64,000 nt of DNA from Hypoxylon rubiginosum (lineage: Eukaryota; Ascomycota; Sordariomycetes; Xylariales; Hypoxylaceae), in contig CADCXA010000021.1 of the NCBI GenBank assembly GCA_902806565.1, positions 806,001 to 870,000 on the forward strand, read 5' to 3'. Made by a program: the position numbers and the translations under genes. Shown here in pieces: positions 46,835 to 58,800 of this stretch; position 1 is the stretch's first letter, and each line of letters begins with the position of its first letter. The notes under the pieces are model-generated. The model was not told where the DNA came from and did no database searches. It saw nothing but the letters and a program-made list of their open reading frames with translations.

Positions 46835-48335
46835 TTATGCGGTGATCTTGGCCTTGATGATGTCCTTCAGGGTGTCGGCGTCAGCAGCGAACTTGCTGAT
46901 ACCCTCCCGCAGCTTCTCGACGGCCATCTGCTCCTCGTTGAAGTAGAAGCGGAACAACGACTCGTCGTTGATGTACGACTTCTTGGACAGGTCTAGCGAG
47001 GAGGCGTTGGCGGCGTCGAGCTTCTTGGGGATGGGTGCGGAAGAGTTAAGTAGCTCCTCCAACAGGTTGGGCTACGCATGCTGTATTAGTCCTATTTGAT
47101 CCAGAATTGCGATCTTCAAGGAGAGGTGGAGGTGCTTACGGAAATAGTCAGGTAGTCACAGCCAGCCAGCTCGGTGATCTCGCCAATGTTTCGGAACGAA
47201 GCGCCCATAACGATGGTGCTATAGCCGAACTTCTTGTAGTAGTTATAGATAGCCTGGACGGACTTGACACCGGGATCCTCCTCCTTGGAGTAATCCTTCT
47301 TCGTCGCGGCCTTGTACCAGTCAAGGATACGGCCGACGAAGGGGGAGATAAGGAAAGCACCGGCCTCGGCGGCAGCGATGGCCTGGACGAGCGAGAACAT
47401 CAGGGTCAGGTTGCAGTTGATGCCGTGGTCACGCTGCAGAATCTCGGCGGCCTTGATACCCTCCCATGTCGAGGCGACCTTGATGAGGATACGGTCCTTG
47501 GAGATACCTTGCTCCTTGTAGAGCTACACAACACGTGTCAGTACGACTTGTCTTTGGAATTATCATTCCTCTAAATGTGGACTTGAGGACAGAACATACA
47601 TCAATAATGTGGAGAGCTTTTTCGACCGAAGCCTTGGTGTCGAAAGAGAAGCGGGCGTCAACCTCTGTCGAGACCTTGCCGGGGATAATCTTTAGGATTT
47701 CCTTGCCAAACTCAACCAGAAGACTGTCGAGGGCGGCATCGACTTGGCTGTCGACGTCACCACCCTTTCCCTTAGCATATTCGACGGCGGCGTCGATCAG
47801 CTTGGCGTATTCAGCCTTCTTGGAAGCGGCGAGGATAAGAGACGGGTTTGTGGTGGCATCTTGCGGCTTGTACTTTCCGATGGCTAGATATTTTGTGAGT
47901 ATATATGTTCCCAAATTGAAAAGGGGTCGTTTAAAGGGGTTGAGCTAGATCAATTGGTCTCGTCCCAATGTTGGGACACTGGGATGTTTGGTTGGGAATG
48001 CGGGATATACTAACTTGCGAAATCACCTATATAGTAATTTGGTTAGCTTGGTCTTCTATTAACAACTTCGTAGATTATAGCTTACCGGAGTCGCACACGA
48101 CAACCTAATCGACCAAGGAGACATTAGCATTGTTCATACAATATTGGGAAATTGTAATTGTAATTGTAATAGGTGATGTTTATGTAGCGCAGTCATCGAA
48201 CAGCGTGGAAGATGGTGTCTTCCCGTAGCAGCTCAAAAAAGCTCACGATGGTGGGATGGAGGGGTTAGTGCTGGTTGAGGGGTAAAGGAAACTCACCGTG
48301 CCAGTGGCCTTCAGCTGGTCAAGAGAAGTGGACAT
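46835..48335 (-). CDS. TAL1: Transaldolase
   Basis: Six exons, 48335-48297, 48104-48086, 48026-48015, 47883-47600, 47523-47140 and 47071-46835, total 975 nt and 324 residues, the usual transaldolase length. Transfers a dihydroxyacetone unit between sedoheptulose-7-phosphate and glyceraldehyde-3-phosphate in the cytosolic non-oxidative pentose phosphate pathway. Visible landmarks are [19 protein letters not shown], the Schiff-base Lys133 in [21 protein letters not shown], and [11 protein letters not shown]. Exons 2 and 3 are only 19 and 12 nt; both are required to give VVVCDSGDFAT in frame. Intron 1 (192 nt) and intron 3 (131 nt) are longer than the others. Identity is certain; micro-exon borders follow consensus splice sites. 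Confidence 0.97.
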
Positions 48336-50300
48336 GTTGTGCTATTCTGAAGTATGAAGTTTTGGATGAATTGACCACGAGAACAAGTAATTGGGAGAAA
48401 TATCGATGGAATTGGAAGAATGGTTTAGTTGTCTGAGGTTCGAAGAGCAAATGGGTTGTTGGGGCGGACAGTAAACGGGATGTCCTTGTTATTATGTAGG
48501 TACGTTTATGTATGGACTTATTTTGCCCACGATGGCGGGGCACTAACGGTGGGACAATCGTCGTCATATGCCCACAGTACTATGCGATACTTGTCAGCTC
48601 ACTTCCGAATGAGCCTATAGATTTGTAGTGGTGATGTATCGATCCAGTAGCACACATTAGCAAAGCACCTGATTTTCCCGTCGTGGGTTTTCTTTTTAGT
48701 TCGACCAGTTCGACCTAACAACCCCCGGGGCAAGCAATAGTGGGCAACCTGAAGACTTCGGCGCCCTACCCCTACCACCCCTACCCCTCTGCCCCTCCAT
48801 CACATCCGCTTCTTCCAATTCGCCCGCCCTATCCTTCTTAGCCACCGAGCTACATGTATGTACAAAGGACATTAAGGGTGGCGTAGACTATCAATAGACA
48901 TTTTTTTCAATGAGTTTCTAGGAAGTTGACTCATTAGTCATGATTCGTTCACGGTCATAGAAGGCGGAAGGCGGAAGGCTAGAAGGCGTTTACGGTCAGA
49001 CAGCTCCGAAACACACCCGTGGACAGCATTTACAAGCAAACACTTGCAATCATCATCACGGTCTATCAATGATCCCCCCTTAAATTCCTCCTCCAGATTC
49101 TCCTTCTCGCCTACCGCCGATATATTAATAAGTTTGATAGGTCCGGTGATAAGTTGATACGCATATAAGGGACGTCCAACTTACGTATGGATTACTAGGT
49201 GTTGAAGTGTTGAAGCCTCGAAATGGACGAATGGTAAAGGGGGGAGGGCCCTTACTCAGCCAACCACACCTAGCAATAAATAAAAAATGACTATCCGCAT
49301 TCCGCCCACGTGGGGCTTTCCATTTGCTCGACAGCCTCGGGATCTAAGGCGGAAGACGACGGGCAAGCGTCGCAGACTTCTTTTCGTCCGTTTGATACCC
49401 TTGATATCCTATGCCAAGAACGAGCTTTACGACAATAAGTGCCTCAAAAGTACATGCGACGTCTTATTACCATAGCCGCTCTTGTCACTTATTTATCTTT
49501 AATGCCTTGCTTCTAGCGTAATGATCATTGTAGTTCTCTTCAGCTAAAGCAGCCCCCTCTATCACCTGGTCAAGTATATAAGCTTATGGAATATCCTAGG
49601 TTAGCTGGATAATAATAATCCAGTCCTCTCATTATCAAATGCCGTTTTGTTTTTCTCCTTTCGTCCTGCGACCAACCGCCCTACAAATTAATTACCAGGT
49701 AGCCTTCCAGATCCTTGGCAAACGAGGAAATTTCGAGCATCTTATTTGAGGAACTACCGATCATCGGCCGTCTTTGTTTTAATGCCCGAACGCGATTTAC
49801 TGACCAAGTTGTGGAGAACTAACAGAATCTACATATTGTAACTGGACTATTTTTTTTTATTTTTTATTTTTTATTTTTTGCAAAGGAGCTTCGGTGTTGT
49901 CGGAGCTTGTACTTGTTTAGTATTTTTGAAAGACGTCACCCTCCCGGAGTTAAAGGTTGCGTGCGATTTTCACAAATAGAACACCTATCTTGTGTCACCG
50001 ATACTAGGTAGACAGCGATACTAAATGACAAATCACGGTGATGTCTATCGCATATAACAGACAGTGATCCCAGAAGTAACCTCAACCGATCCATGATTGG
50101 ATCAGGTCTTTACCTCCTATAAATAACTACCTCCTATATAAGTTTTTTTTTCCCGCTTTGAATGCCTCAATGTAGCTTTTTTGAAGTCCCGCCCATGCCA
50201 TGCAGGTAGATGTCGACAAAAATACGAGTGAAAAATCGACGCAAATTCAAGGCGGCGCGAAACATAACTGAAAGGTAAAACAGGATCGCAGAAGGTAAGT
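48336..50300. other. Intergenic, no gene seen
   Basis: Nearly 2 kb, containing the transaldolase promoter and the Tudor-SN 3' UTR. Simple-sequence pieces: GGCGGAA repeats near 48960-48985 and a T-rich run near 49850-49879. No gene or RNA supported. Confidence 0.5.
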
Positions 50301-52961
50301 TTAATCCTCGGTAATATCACCGTACTCCCACATGCCCATTCGGTCGGCCTTGGCCTGGGCCTCGACCTCGCGGAGCTTCTTGAGCACCTCCTCGGAGGCC
50401 CGGCCGCGCTCCCACGCCTTGAGCTTCTTGGGCACAAGGGCGTGCCCGTTGGCCACTACGTCCTTGTTGATCGAGTCGGCGAACGTGCTGCTGCCGGCCG
50501 CCCCGGACTTCTTGTCGTCGAATAGCGTGATGTAGCTCAGCCCTTCCTTGGCGTCCACGAAATCGAAGCTGGCCACCAGCGACCGCCCGTCCGTCACTTC
50601 CGCGATATAGTTCAATGCGTCGCTGAAATAGTCCGGTGCTGTTGGCAGCTGGATGAAGGATAGCACCGCGTCCGTCGCCTGAGCCTTGAGCTTCTGCGTC
50701 GTGAATTGCGGCTGGTCTAGCGCCCGCAGACTCGACCACGGGATCTTCTCCGTGTTGCCGTAGTCGATGTATACGACTTCGGCTACCTTGGCCGCTCGGT
50801 CGTTAGACCGCACGCGCGCGCGGTACCATTGGCCGTCGGCCGAGAACTTGGCCGCTACGAACTCGCCTGTTTTCGGTGCGTTGCCGAGGGGCTTACTGTT
50901 CTTCGAGTCGATGTGGAATTTCTTGAACTCGCTCATCAGTAGTTCCAGGGCCGAGGTGCCCTTGCCAATCTCCTGAATCTTAAGTTTTCCATTAGAATCG
51001 ATGTTGGTAACGACGACTTCCCGGTAATCTCTAGCTCGCTTGTCGGCGGGTGCCGCATCTTTCGTCGGCTCTACCTCGGCATTCTCTTCCTCATCACCTT
51101 CTTCTTGCGACGGGTCCCAGTCTTGCCACAAGCCTTTGCGCCCTTCCTTTGCGCGCTGCTCAGCAGCTAGAAGCTCGTTCGCATTGCCGGCCTTCTCCGC
51201 CGAGTACTGGTGGACAGACGCGAGCCCCTCTTCGACTAGAATCTTGGCAAAGCTCTCGCGGTTGATGTACAGATCGCCAATGAAACCGCCAACCTTATCG
51301 ATGTCGTGGATGTCGATCTCGCAGTCACGCTGGTTGCACCGTCTGTTGGCAAGGTCTAGCGCTTCTTGTCCAAAAGGCTCCCCCTTTTCCTGCGGTAACC
51401 GAGGTGCTCGGGGAGCTCGGACACCGGCAAGCACCATCGTAAGCTTGACTCCTTCCCGGGGAATCAGGATCGTGAATCGCGAACCGGCCTTGCAGAAATC
51501 GACCACCGCGGGGACCTTCTTCTGGCGCGAAAGCGTAGAAAGTTGGATCTTGGCTTTTTGTACGGACTCCGACACATCGACGTACGCCTTAACTTTAGAT
51601 GCCTTTCCAGACCACATTCCCTTTTGCTCATCTTTCGCCTTCTCCTGAGCCGCAAGCAACTCGTCGTAATTGGGGGCTCTGTCAGTATCATCCTTGCGGT
51701 GTCGAATCACGGAGCACCATCCATCTTGAACAAGCATTAGGTTGATATTCTTGCCCTTTTCGGTTACGGTCGCCACATCGCGGGCCTCGAAATCGTCGCT
51801 GGCAGGTCTGTGCCCGTCAATAGACACCTTCACATGCTTGCCAATAAGCTTCTTCCTCAGGTATTCCTTCGCTTCGTCCCTGAAAGGAGCTTCCGAGGAC
51901 TCGTTCGTTCTAGGACCGCGGACACTGCTGAGATTAATTCGTTTTTCGGCACCGGTCTTAGTACGAACAAAGATGGCATCCGCTCCTTGGATCTTGGAGA
52001 CAATCATGTCGGATGAGCTGCCACCATCAGCTTTAGCCACGTGATCCTTGTGTAGACGTAGCTTAGCGCCCTGGGCCTTCTTCTCAGCTGCCCTTAGAGA
52101 AGCCATCTTCGATCCTAGTAAAGTTGAGTGGAAGTCGTTGCACCTTGCCAACCCATCAGCAAGCAGAAATTCCGCAATGCTGCCGCGGGGGTGCAGGATG
52201 GATGCAATGAGCTGTCCTTGTGGGCTAGTGCCAACAATCTCAACCTTAACATCACGCTGAAGCAATCTCTGTTCGACGAATGATCGCGCTTCGTTTCCAA
52301 ATTCCTCGGCGGGTTGGGTCTGGCCAGTCGACTGGTTGACTCGCTCCGTGGTAGGCGTGCGAATTCCGGCAACAAGCGTCATGACTTGTAAGTGCTTCTT
52401 ATCAGACAACTTCAAGCGCATAAGCAGGCGATCGCCGCTAAGAACGCGCTCAACAATTCCGTCGACAGTTTTACCCTTCCATTGGTTAATATCAAGGCTG
52501 TTGATATCATTCTGGACTTCGATAATTCCGCCGACACCTTCCCACAGCCCTTTCCCGTCGCCCTTAGCGGACACCTCAAGAGAGCGAAGAGTCTCGAGTC
52601 GTTGTAAGACCTCTTCGGACTCTTCTTTACGGCCAGCATCTTCTCTAACCTTGAGCCAACCAGCCTTGACTAGTTCGTCTGGCAGTTGGGTCCCATCCTT
52701 CAGCTGAGCAACGCCGTATTCTCTCCCGGACGAAGGAATAGTGTAGAGAATTGTACATTGCACAACTTTGCCAACAACCAGGCTTCTCAAGTAATCCCGG
52801 GACTGGAAGGCGAACGGTTCATCGCCCTCTCTTTTGAGATGCGGCCCAGTGACGAAAGCTAGCGAGAAAATACGCTCTGCGCTCGGGTTATTCTGGCTAG
52901 TCAAGACCAGAGTGTCGCCGCTTAGGACCGACTTTACGTTAGCAAAAAACTGTTTCGCCAT
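50301..52961 (-). CDS. SND1: Tudor staphylococcal nuclease (SND1-like)
   Basis: Single exon, 886 residues, the normal length for fungal Tudor-SN. Four successive SNase-like repeats occupy about residues 1-630: each starts with a barrel segment such as KSVLSGDTLVLTS, IVERVLSGDRLLMRL or FTILIPREGVKLTMVLAGVRAP and ends with GKGLWEG- or RKGLWQD-type helices. A Tudor domain follows at about 700-790 (GEFVAAKFSADGQWYRARV, VVYIDYGNTEKIP), then a partial fifth SNase repeat ending GMWEYGD. The protein binds RNA and works in the RISC/stress-granule/RNA-processing network of other eukaryotes. No secretory signal. Identity is clear; particular function in this fungus is not known from sequence. Confidence 0.95.
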   Translation of the reverse strand: MAKQFFANVKSVLSGDTLVLTSQNNPSAERIFSLAFVTGPHLKREGDEPFAFQSRDYLRSLVVGKVVQCTILYTIPSSGREYGVAQLKDGTQLPDELVKAGWLKVREDAGRKEESEEVLQRLETLRSLEVSAKGDGKGLWEGVGGIIEVQNDINSLDINQWKGKTVDGIVERVLSGDRLLMRLKLSDKKHLQVMTLVAGIRTPTTERVNQSTGQTQPAEEFGNEARSFVEQRLLQRDVKVEIVGTSPQGQLIASILHPRGSIAEFLLADGLARCNDFHSTLLGSKMASLRAAEKKAQGAKLRLHKDHVAKADGGSSSDMIVSKIQGADAIFVRTKTGAEKRINLSSVRGPRTNESSEAPFRDEAKEYLRKKLIGKHVKVSIDGHRPASDDFEARDVATVTEKGKNINLMLVQDGWCSVIRHRKDDTDRAPNYDELLAAQEKAKDEQKGMWSGKASKVKAYVDVSESVQKAKIQLSTLSRQKKVPAVVDFCKAGSRFTILIPREGVKLTMVLAGVRAPRAPRLPQEKGEPFGQEALDLANRRCNQRDCEIDIHDIDKVGGFIGDLYINRESFAKILVEEGLASVHQYSAEKAGNANELLAAEQRAKEGRKGLWQDWDPSQEEGDEEENAEVEPTKDAAPADKRARDYREVVVTNIDSNGKLKIQEIGKGTSALELLMSEFKKFHIDSKNSKPLGNAPKTGEFVAAKFSADGQWYRARVRSNDRAAKVAEVVYIDYGNTEKIPWSSLRALDQPQFTTQKLKAQATDAVLSFIQLPTAPDYFSDALNYIAEVTDGRSLVASFDFVDAKEGLSYITLFDDKKSGAAGSSTFADSINKDVVANGHALVPKKLKAWERGRASEEVLKKLREVEAQAKADRMGMWEYGDITED

Positions 52962-54704
52962 GTTGCCGGTGACGAAAGGACCGAGATGGCAGAGGTGAGA
53001 AGTAAAGAGGATCGGAGGAATTCGAGAGGTCTATCTCGACAGTTAGTAGATAGTCAGACACTGAAATAGATATTAATTAGGCCTATATAATGCTGAGCGA
53101 CGGTACACATTGTCGTAAAGGTCTTCGGGAAAAGTTGGATGCATATATAGGCATGGTGAAAAAGATGGCGGTGTGGAAGATAATGTGTATTCTGATCAAC
53201 GAGGTTGGTCACAGAAGGTAGCGAGTCATGAGTTATGATTAATAACTCTCCATGAAGAGATGATATAAGTAGTTCAAGTATTTTGATTGGCAATAATCGT
53301 GTCGTGTAGAGGGGCGTGTACTCTTGAGTAACACATTGTATAACACCAAAAGCCAATGCCTGTCACGTAGCTTGTGATATTCGTACCCAATTGGGAAATT
53401 TCGCCTTCACCAACAAAGCCATGTGTCAACCTATGAGAGAGAATGAATCTCCTAGGTGTCACAGATAAGTGCTATCACACTAGAGCCTGGGCGGTCCTCG
53501 TGCCCGCGTGTTCATGCATGCTGGCGGTTGTCACAACTTGTGTGGAGGGACGGGAAAGGACATGGGAAGGATCTGAGATAATGTGCCACTCGGCCAACTA
53601 CAGTATCGGCAGGAGTATGGCGGTAACCGGCATGAACACCACCTTTCTATTTTAATCTGGGTTGAAGATTGAATGCTAGCAGGTAGAGCTAGGGGTATGG
53701 ATGTGTATGGATGGATGGATGTATGGGTGTATAGGTGGAAGCTTGGTTGAGGAGGGAATCCTGAAGCTAGAATCAAGAGGAATAAAAATGAATTGTTAGA
53801 CTTACTCAAGCGAGCTTGACAATTGGAGGTGTATCGATGTTTAGCGAGTGGTTTATAACATGCAAACTGAGTGTTGATCAAGTTAAAAGGAAGCCAATGC
53901 CTTTAGAAAACGTTGACTTGAAGCTCAAAATGCATGTCGTGTGCGCTTTTCGAATTTGACAACTTTCATCAATTTGTGGGGAAAAGCCAAGTCTTTGACT
54001 CGTGGAGGAGTTGGAGGTAAAAGCTGGCACGCAGGTACGTTGAGGCCCGAGTCTAGGGGGGTTTCTCCCCCTCCAACCCCTTAAAGCCCCTCTACCCCTC
54101 GCCCCCTTAAGCGAGATGCGGCGACAGGGCGGTATGGCTTATGGAGATCTAGCTCTTCTCCCCCTCCGCTGCCCCTCCTTTGTCCGAGACCTAAGCGGGG
54201 TAGTAATAAAGGAATGGACCTTAGAGTGAGTAAAATAAATTCTACGATCAGCAATGCCACCTCTGCAAAAAGGAAGGTCAATATGTGAAATATATAAAGT
54301 GACGTTGGTTTAGACCGGGGGTTTCAAATGTTTACTATTCCACAGATGGTATGAAGCTACCCAGCTATCGATGGTGTGGAGGGGCTTTCGGGGTCATTGA
54401 TGAAGACTTCACAGCCGAACGGACTACCCATAGGCCATAGATCATGTACCTGGGTAGGTATGTAAAAGTAGTAATTATTTATATACAATACACGCATAGC
54501 ACTTCATTGTCAAGAGTGATGCAATCGTCAATGGTGTCATCGACTTCGCTTCTACGTAGTAATTATCACAATGGAAAAGTGTTCGACAAATATTTGATAT
54601 TTATTTTTAAATAGGTACCTAGCTATAGTCGACTATACGGCACTAACTCGTCCATTCACTAGACCATACCTTCATTCCCGATCCTTATTATATGTGGCAT
54701 ATAT
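52962..54704. other. Intergenic, no gene seen
   Basis: About 1.74 kb holding the Tudor-SN promoter and the SOD1 3' UTR. An ATGG-type microsatellite lies near 53697-53735, and a TAGGTACCTA palindrome at 54612-54621. Short open frames show no coding character. Confidence 0.5.
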
Positions 54705-55816
54705 TTAGCTGGAGATACCAATAACACCTAGAAACGAGACGGGTCAGCTATGACATTCGTAACGATGCTTAGACTACGGATTGCTTACCGCAAGCAGGTC
54801 GGGTACCGGCGTTACCGGTCTTGAGGGACTCCTCGTTGCCGCCCTTGCCAAGGTCGTCAGTGCCGGAGTGGCAGACGACGGTTCGCTTTATCCGAAGTGT
54901 TAGTATGAACCTGAACGACAACCCGGATGTACTAGTTAGTTACTTACGCCGATGATGCTCTCGGGTCCGATCAGCTTGACGAGAGAATCCTCAAGGGAGC
55001 CCTTAGCATTGCCCTGGCCGTCGGTGGTGACGTTGCCGAGGTCGCCAACGTGACGAGTCGAGTCGGATCGGTCACCGTGGGTCTTGCCGTAGGGGTTGAC
55101 TATATATAGGGTCAGCGAATTTGACTCTCCCTTGAGTCTTGGCTAGCAGGTAGCTAGCTAGCTCTTTTTATAGTCCGTGACACATACAGTGAGGGCCGGC
55201 AGACGTGCAGCCGTTGGTGTTGTCACCGAAGGTGTGGATGTGCATGCCACGCTTGGCGTTGGGGTCGTAGCCGGTGATGTCCCACGAGATGGTGGTCGGG
55301 GCAGTCTCGGAAGCCTGCTCGAAGGTGACGGTTCCGGCAACCTTGGAGTCACCACGGACGACAGCAACTAGAGACGGGGAAGTTCTGGTTAGCAAATGAC
55401 TCGGACCTTTCGCGAACGACTTGAACTCAAAGGCACACGGGAGGGGTTTGTCCAGAGAGATCCAACAGGCATAGAAGTTTAAGAGCTTCCTGCATTGTAT
55501 AGCCATAGAGGTACCGTATACGTAAGTAGGATATCCCAATGGTTTGGTTTTGGCTTATTAGACAGTTCCCCCCTTTTGCCCCCTCCCCAGTGTCAGGAGG
55601 TCAGGAGTTGTCCAACAAGGTGTCCATCGCGGTCGTGTCTAGCAACCCCTTTGGCAACCCCTCTGGTGTACCGCAGGGACTTGCAGGCACTACAAGGACA
55701 GCTAGTCGACCGAAATGTGCGCAATCGTGCTCATGCAGCCATCCTCAATGGGGAAATTGATGGAATTGATAATAGTTTAAATACCGGAGACTATTCCACG
55801 TACCTGCTTTGACCAT
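54705..55816 (-). CDS. SOD1: Cu/Zn superoxide dismutase
   Basis: Exons 55816-55804, 55367-55188, 55099-54948, 54885-54789 and 54727-54705, total 465 nt and 154 residues. Converts superoxide to H2O2 and O2 in cytosol. Copper and zinc ligands are visible: [37 protein letters not shown] and [11 protein letters not shown]; the disulfide cysteines are in NGCTS and PACGV. Oddity: the residue before the last copper-ligand His is Cys, where Val is usual, and the next is Ser rather than Ala. The first exon is only 13 nt (MVKA plus one base) and intron 1 is 436 nt, much longer than other introns here. Splice borders follow consensus (GTACGT, GTATGT, GTAAGT, GTAAGC). Confidence 0.97.
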
Positions 55817-58800
55817 CTTGACTTCTTTTCTTTTGCTTTTGAGCTAATATTTCTTGTGTAAGGGGGCTGGTTTTGGACGGGCAGACTGGTAGACTGGCAG
55901 GATGATTGTCGATTTTTTAGAAGAGGGGGGAGAAGAGGAGGGGAGCTTTCTTCTAGTCTAATTTGTATTTGTACCTAAAAAAGAGGAGAGGGGATATCTC
56001 ATCTCGGGGAGCGAACACTGGCCCGGCTATCAAATTCCTGCACCACACACCACGCAACACTCGCTAACAAAGCCCGGACACCTTACATAAACAGTTTCAC
56101 CAAGAGCCGTCTACCGATTCCTACACGCACGAGCAACGCTATGCCCGCTATATTTCGAGAGCTATGTCCTTTAGGTGTGGTACCTCCATGCTGTCGTGCT
56201 TGTTGGAGGTGGGGGTTCTCATATGAAAGAAGCCCCCCGCTTTACGTCGGTGCCGTCATATCTGGTTAGACACGCTTACAAATGATATCATTTTACCATC
56301 AGGAGCTCGGGTTTTGTCCTTGGATTCGGACTTTAGCCATGTTACACTGGAGACCGGAGCGAAGACGGAGGCCGACTTCAAGCTAGGACGGACTGCCAGA
56401 ACTGCTTCTTTCTCCATGAGATCGTAGCTTGCTAGCTCGCGGGAAGTTCAAATTCACGGTCGGCTCTGAATTATAAGACTATAAGATATAAGATGACTTG
56501 CTTCGTATGGTTCGTAGACACCTACGATCTAACGTTCTTTCAGCAACTTTCGAAGTGTAGTCCTATACCTTATACCTTATACCTACATGTAGGTATGCTA
56601 AATATCGACTACGCAAAGTTTCGGGCCGAAATCGTTATTCTTGTTGTACTGTAACAAGAGCTCTTTTCGGTTAAGTTGCCTTATTCGAGTAGTACAATAA
56701 TGCATTTCTTTAAATACTCTAAAGGCAGGTTAGTTGCATTCCTATGTGTAGCCTACGAGCCATGGCTATAAGGCAAACGACATCAGTGAGTAATAAGGGG
56801 TTTGTTTATACCTATTCTAATTTTGTCTATGCGCGAGGGATATCCATAAAGTTGATGGTTATCAAGCGTTTATTATGTGAGCGATAGCTTCGACTTGGCG
56901 ATTCGGTTGTGGGAGAGATTGGACGTAAGGAACTCGAGCTATATTGACACGGCCCGGTTGGATCCGTTCGAAGAACGTTCTATTGTCACTCTCTTTATAT
57001 GTATGTAGGTAGTATGTAGTCGCACTTGATTTTAGTATTGTCCCTTACCTATGTACCTCAGATACCTGGGCCGATAGAATAACATGTTACCAAAGAATTC
57101 TAGAATCTTGATTCAACCCACCCGTTAGGCGCACAAGCGGTCGTGGCAAGACAATGTCGATATCTGCAGGCGTACAACCCACACATATGTACCCCATCAA
57201 ATGGTTCTGCATCCAGGCATATGATAACGCTACGTTACTCAGCGCTGCCGCGTAATGAAGCTAGGATACGCCTTCAAGACGGGAACCTCAGACCGAGGGT
57301 ACCTAATGTGGCCAAAGTTTGCCGTTGGGGTCTGCCTTATTGCGGCTCAGACTTGCGCGTTGAAAACTTCCTGACATCCAAGAACATTTCTATATCATTG
57401 AAGTGTATATTCTCGAACAGCTGCGGCCTCTATACTGCCTACACGAGTAGACAGAGGTATACAGTGAACCCACATCGTGTGGCTGATGTGCATTGCGAGG
57501 CAAGGGAGATTAGTGATTAGCACGCGGTTCGAAGGGTCTAGTGTGATGACGACATATTTCATTCCTATCGAAAGTTCTCTGCGGTGCAACACCGCGGCTA
57601 CCATGCACTGCAGTGGCTGAGTTTCTTAAATGGAAAAAAAGAAAACGACACCGAGTTACCTGAAGGTCCGACTCATTGTTATCGAGACGGAGACGAAGGC
57701 GGAAGGGATAGAAAGAAAGGTTTAAGCTAAACTTTTATACCTACTCGGTAATTCTAACCCAAGGTTTAGGTATGCGGGCCATTTCGGTCCCGTTCGGCTG
57801 GTCAATTCCGATGACGAAGAAACCCTAAACATTAGACTGGAATTCGTTATATTTAGATCTCTCTTCAGCCCTATAACGGACCAACGTTCGCTTTTGACGG
57901 ATTCATAGTGTTAAATCAACACTGTACACGTAGTATGGTCGAATATGTAGATATGTAGCAAAAGATGCGGACTAACTGCAGATCGTACGTTCAATTTGCA
58001 GTGTATCGGCCGGTCATTGGATAGGTAGGGGAGATATGCAGTAGATAGGACGCAGGTGCATATTCCTTGGGGTGCTGTCTTGTGCAGAATACTGAAACAG
58101 ACCCGGACATGCCGCAAATGCTACGTGGGAATTTGGTATGTCAGACGAGTTAAATATCCAGTAATTTTAGAGCCTCAAGTTGAACGAGCGACTCTCCAAT
58201 CCATTCTGGCTACGGTTTTTTCTTTGGTGATACTATTCGTATATAAAACCAATGATCGAGCCCGCGAGTAGCAGCTCGTGTAGGTTTCGTAGAACTCAAC
58301 TAACTCCATTCTCAACCTATGCAAGCAACAATATAGTATAGTGCTTCTAGTAAACCTGGTGACTTTATGACTAGTATAAGAAATATTAGCTAATATGAAT
58401 GGGGTTAATTATTATTATTTGAAAAGATGAAATTTGTTGACTTGTTAAAATACGTCGAATATGCATATGGAACGACGATCTTACCCGTAAGTCACGTCGA
58501 TGTCGCGATTGGTCATTTGCCGAAGCTGCCCAAATGTCAGCACTACAGCAATGACAGCTCTGCTGTTTGTTTCATCTCTATGCCATCATGTGTGCTTATC
58601 AGTTATGATCCAAAACATTGAGAATTGCTATAGCTGAGCCCCAAGAAGACTAGCTAACTGGGTATCTGGGCCAAATTTGTGTACAAGTCTACTCGAGCTT
58701 GTAGAACCCCATTGTTTGCAAAAGTCTTGCACATACAAGCAAACAACACTGCACTCATCTGAGTGAAGCTGCCCAGGTGCTGAAGGATTTAGTGCCCAAA

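Noticed and set aside
57143..57520. 125-codon plus-strand ORF in the large gap
   Set aside because: No ATG at its start, no conserved motif and mixed composition.
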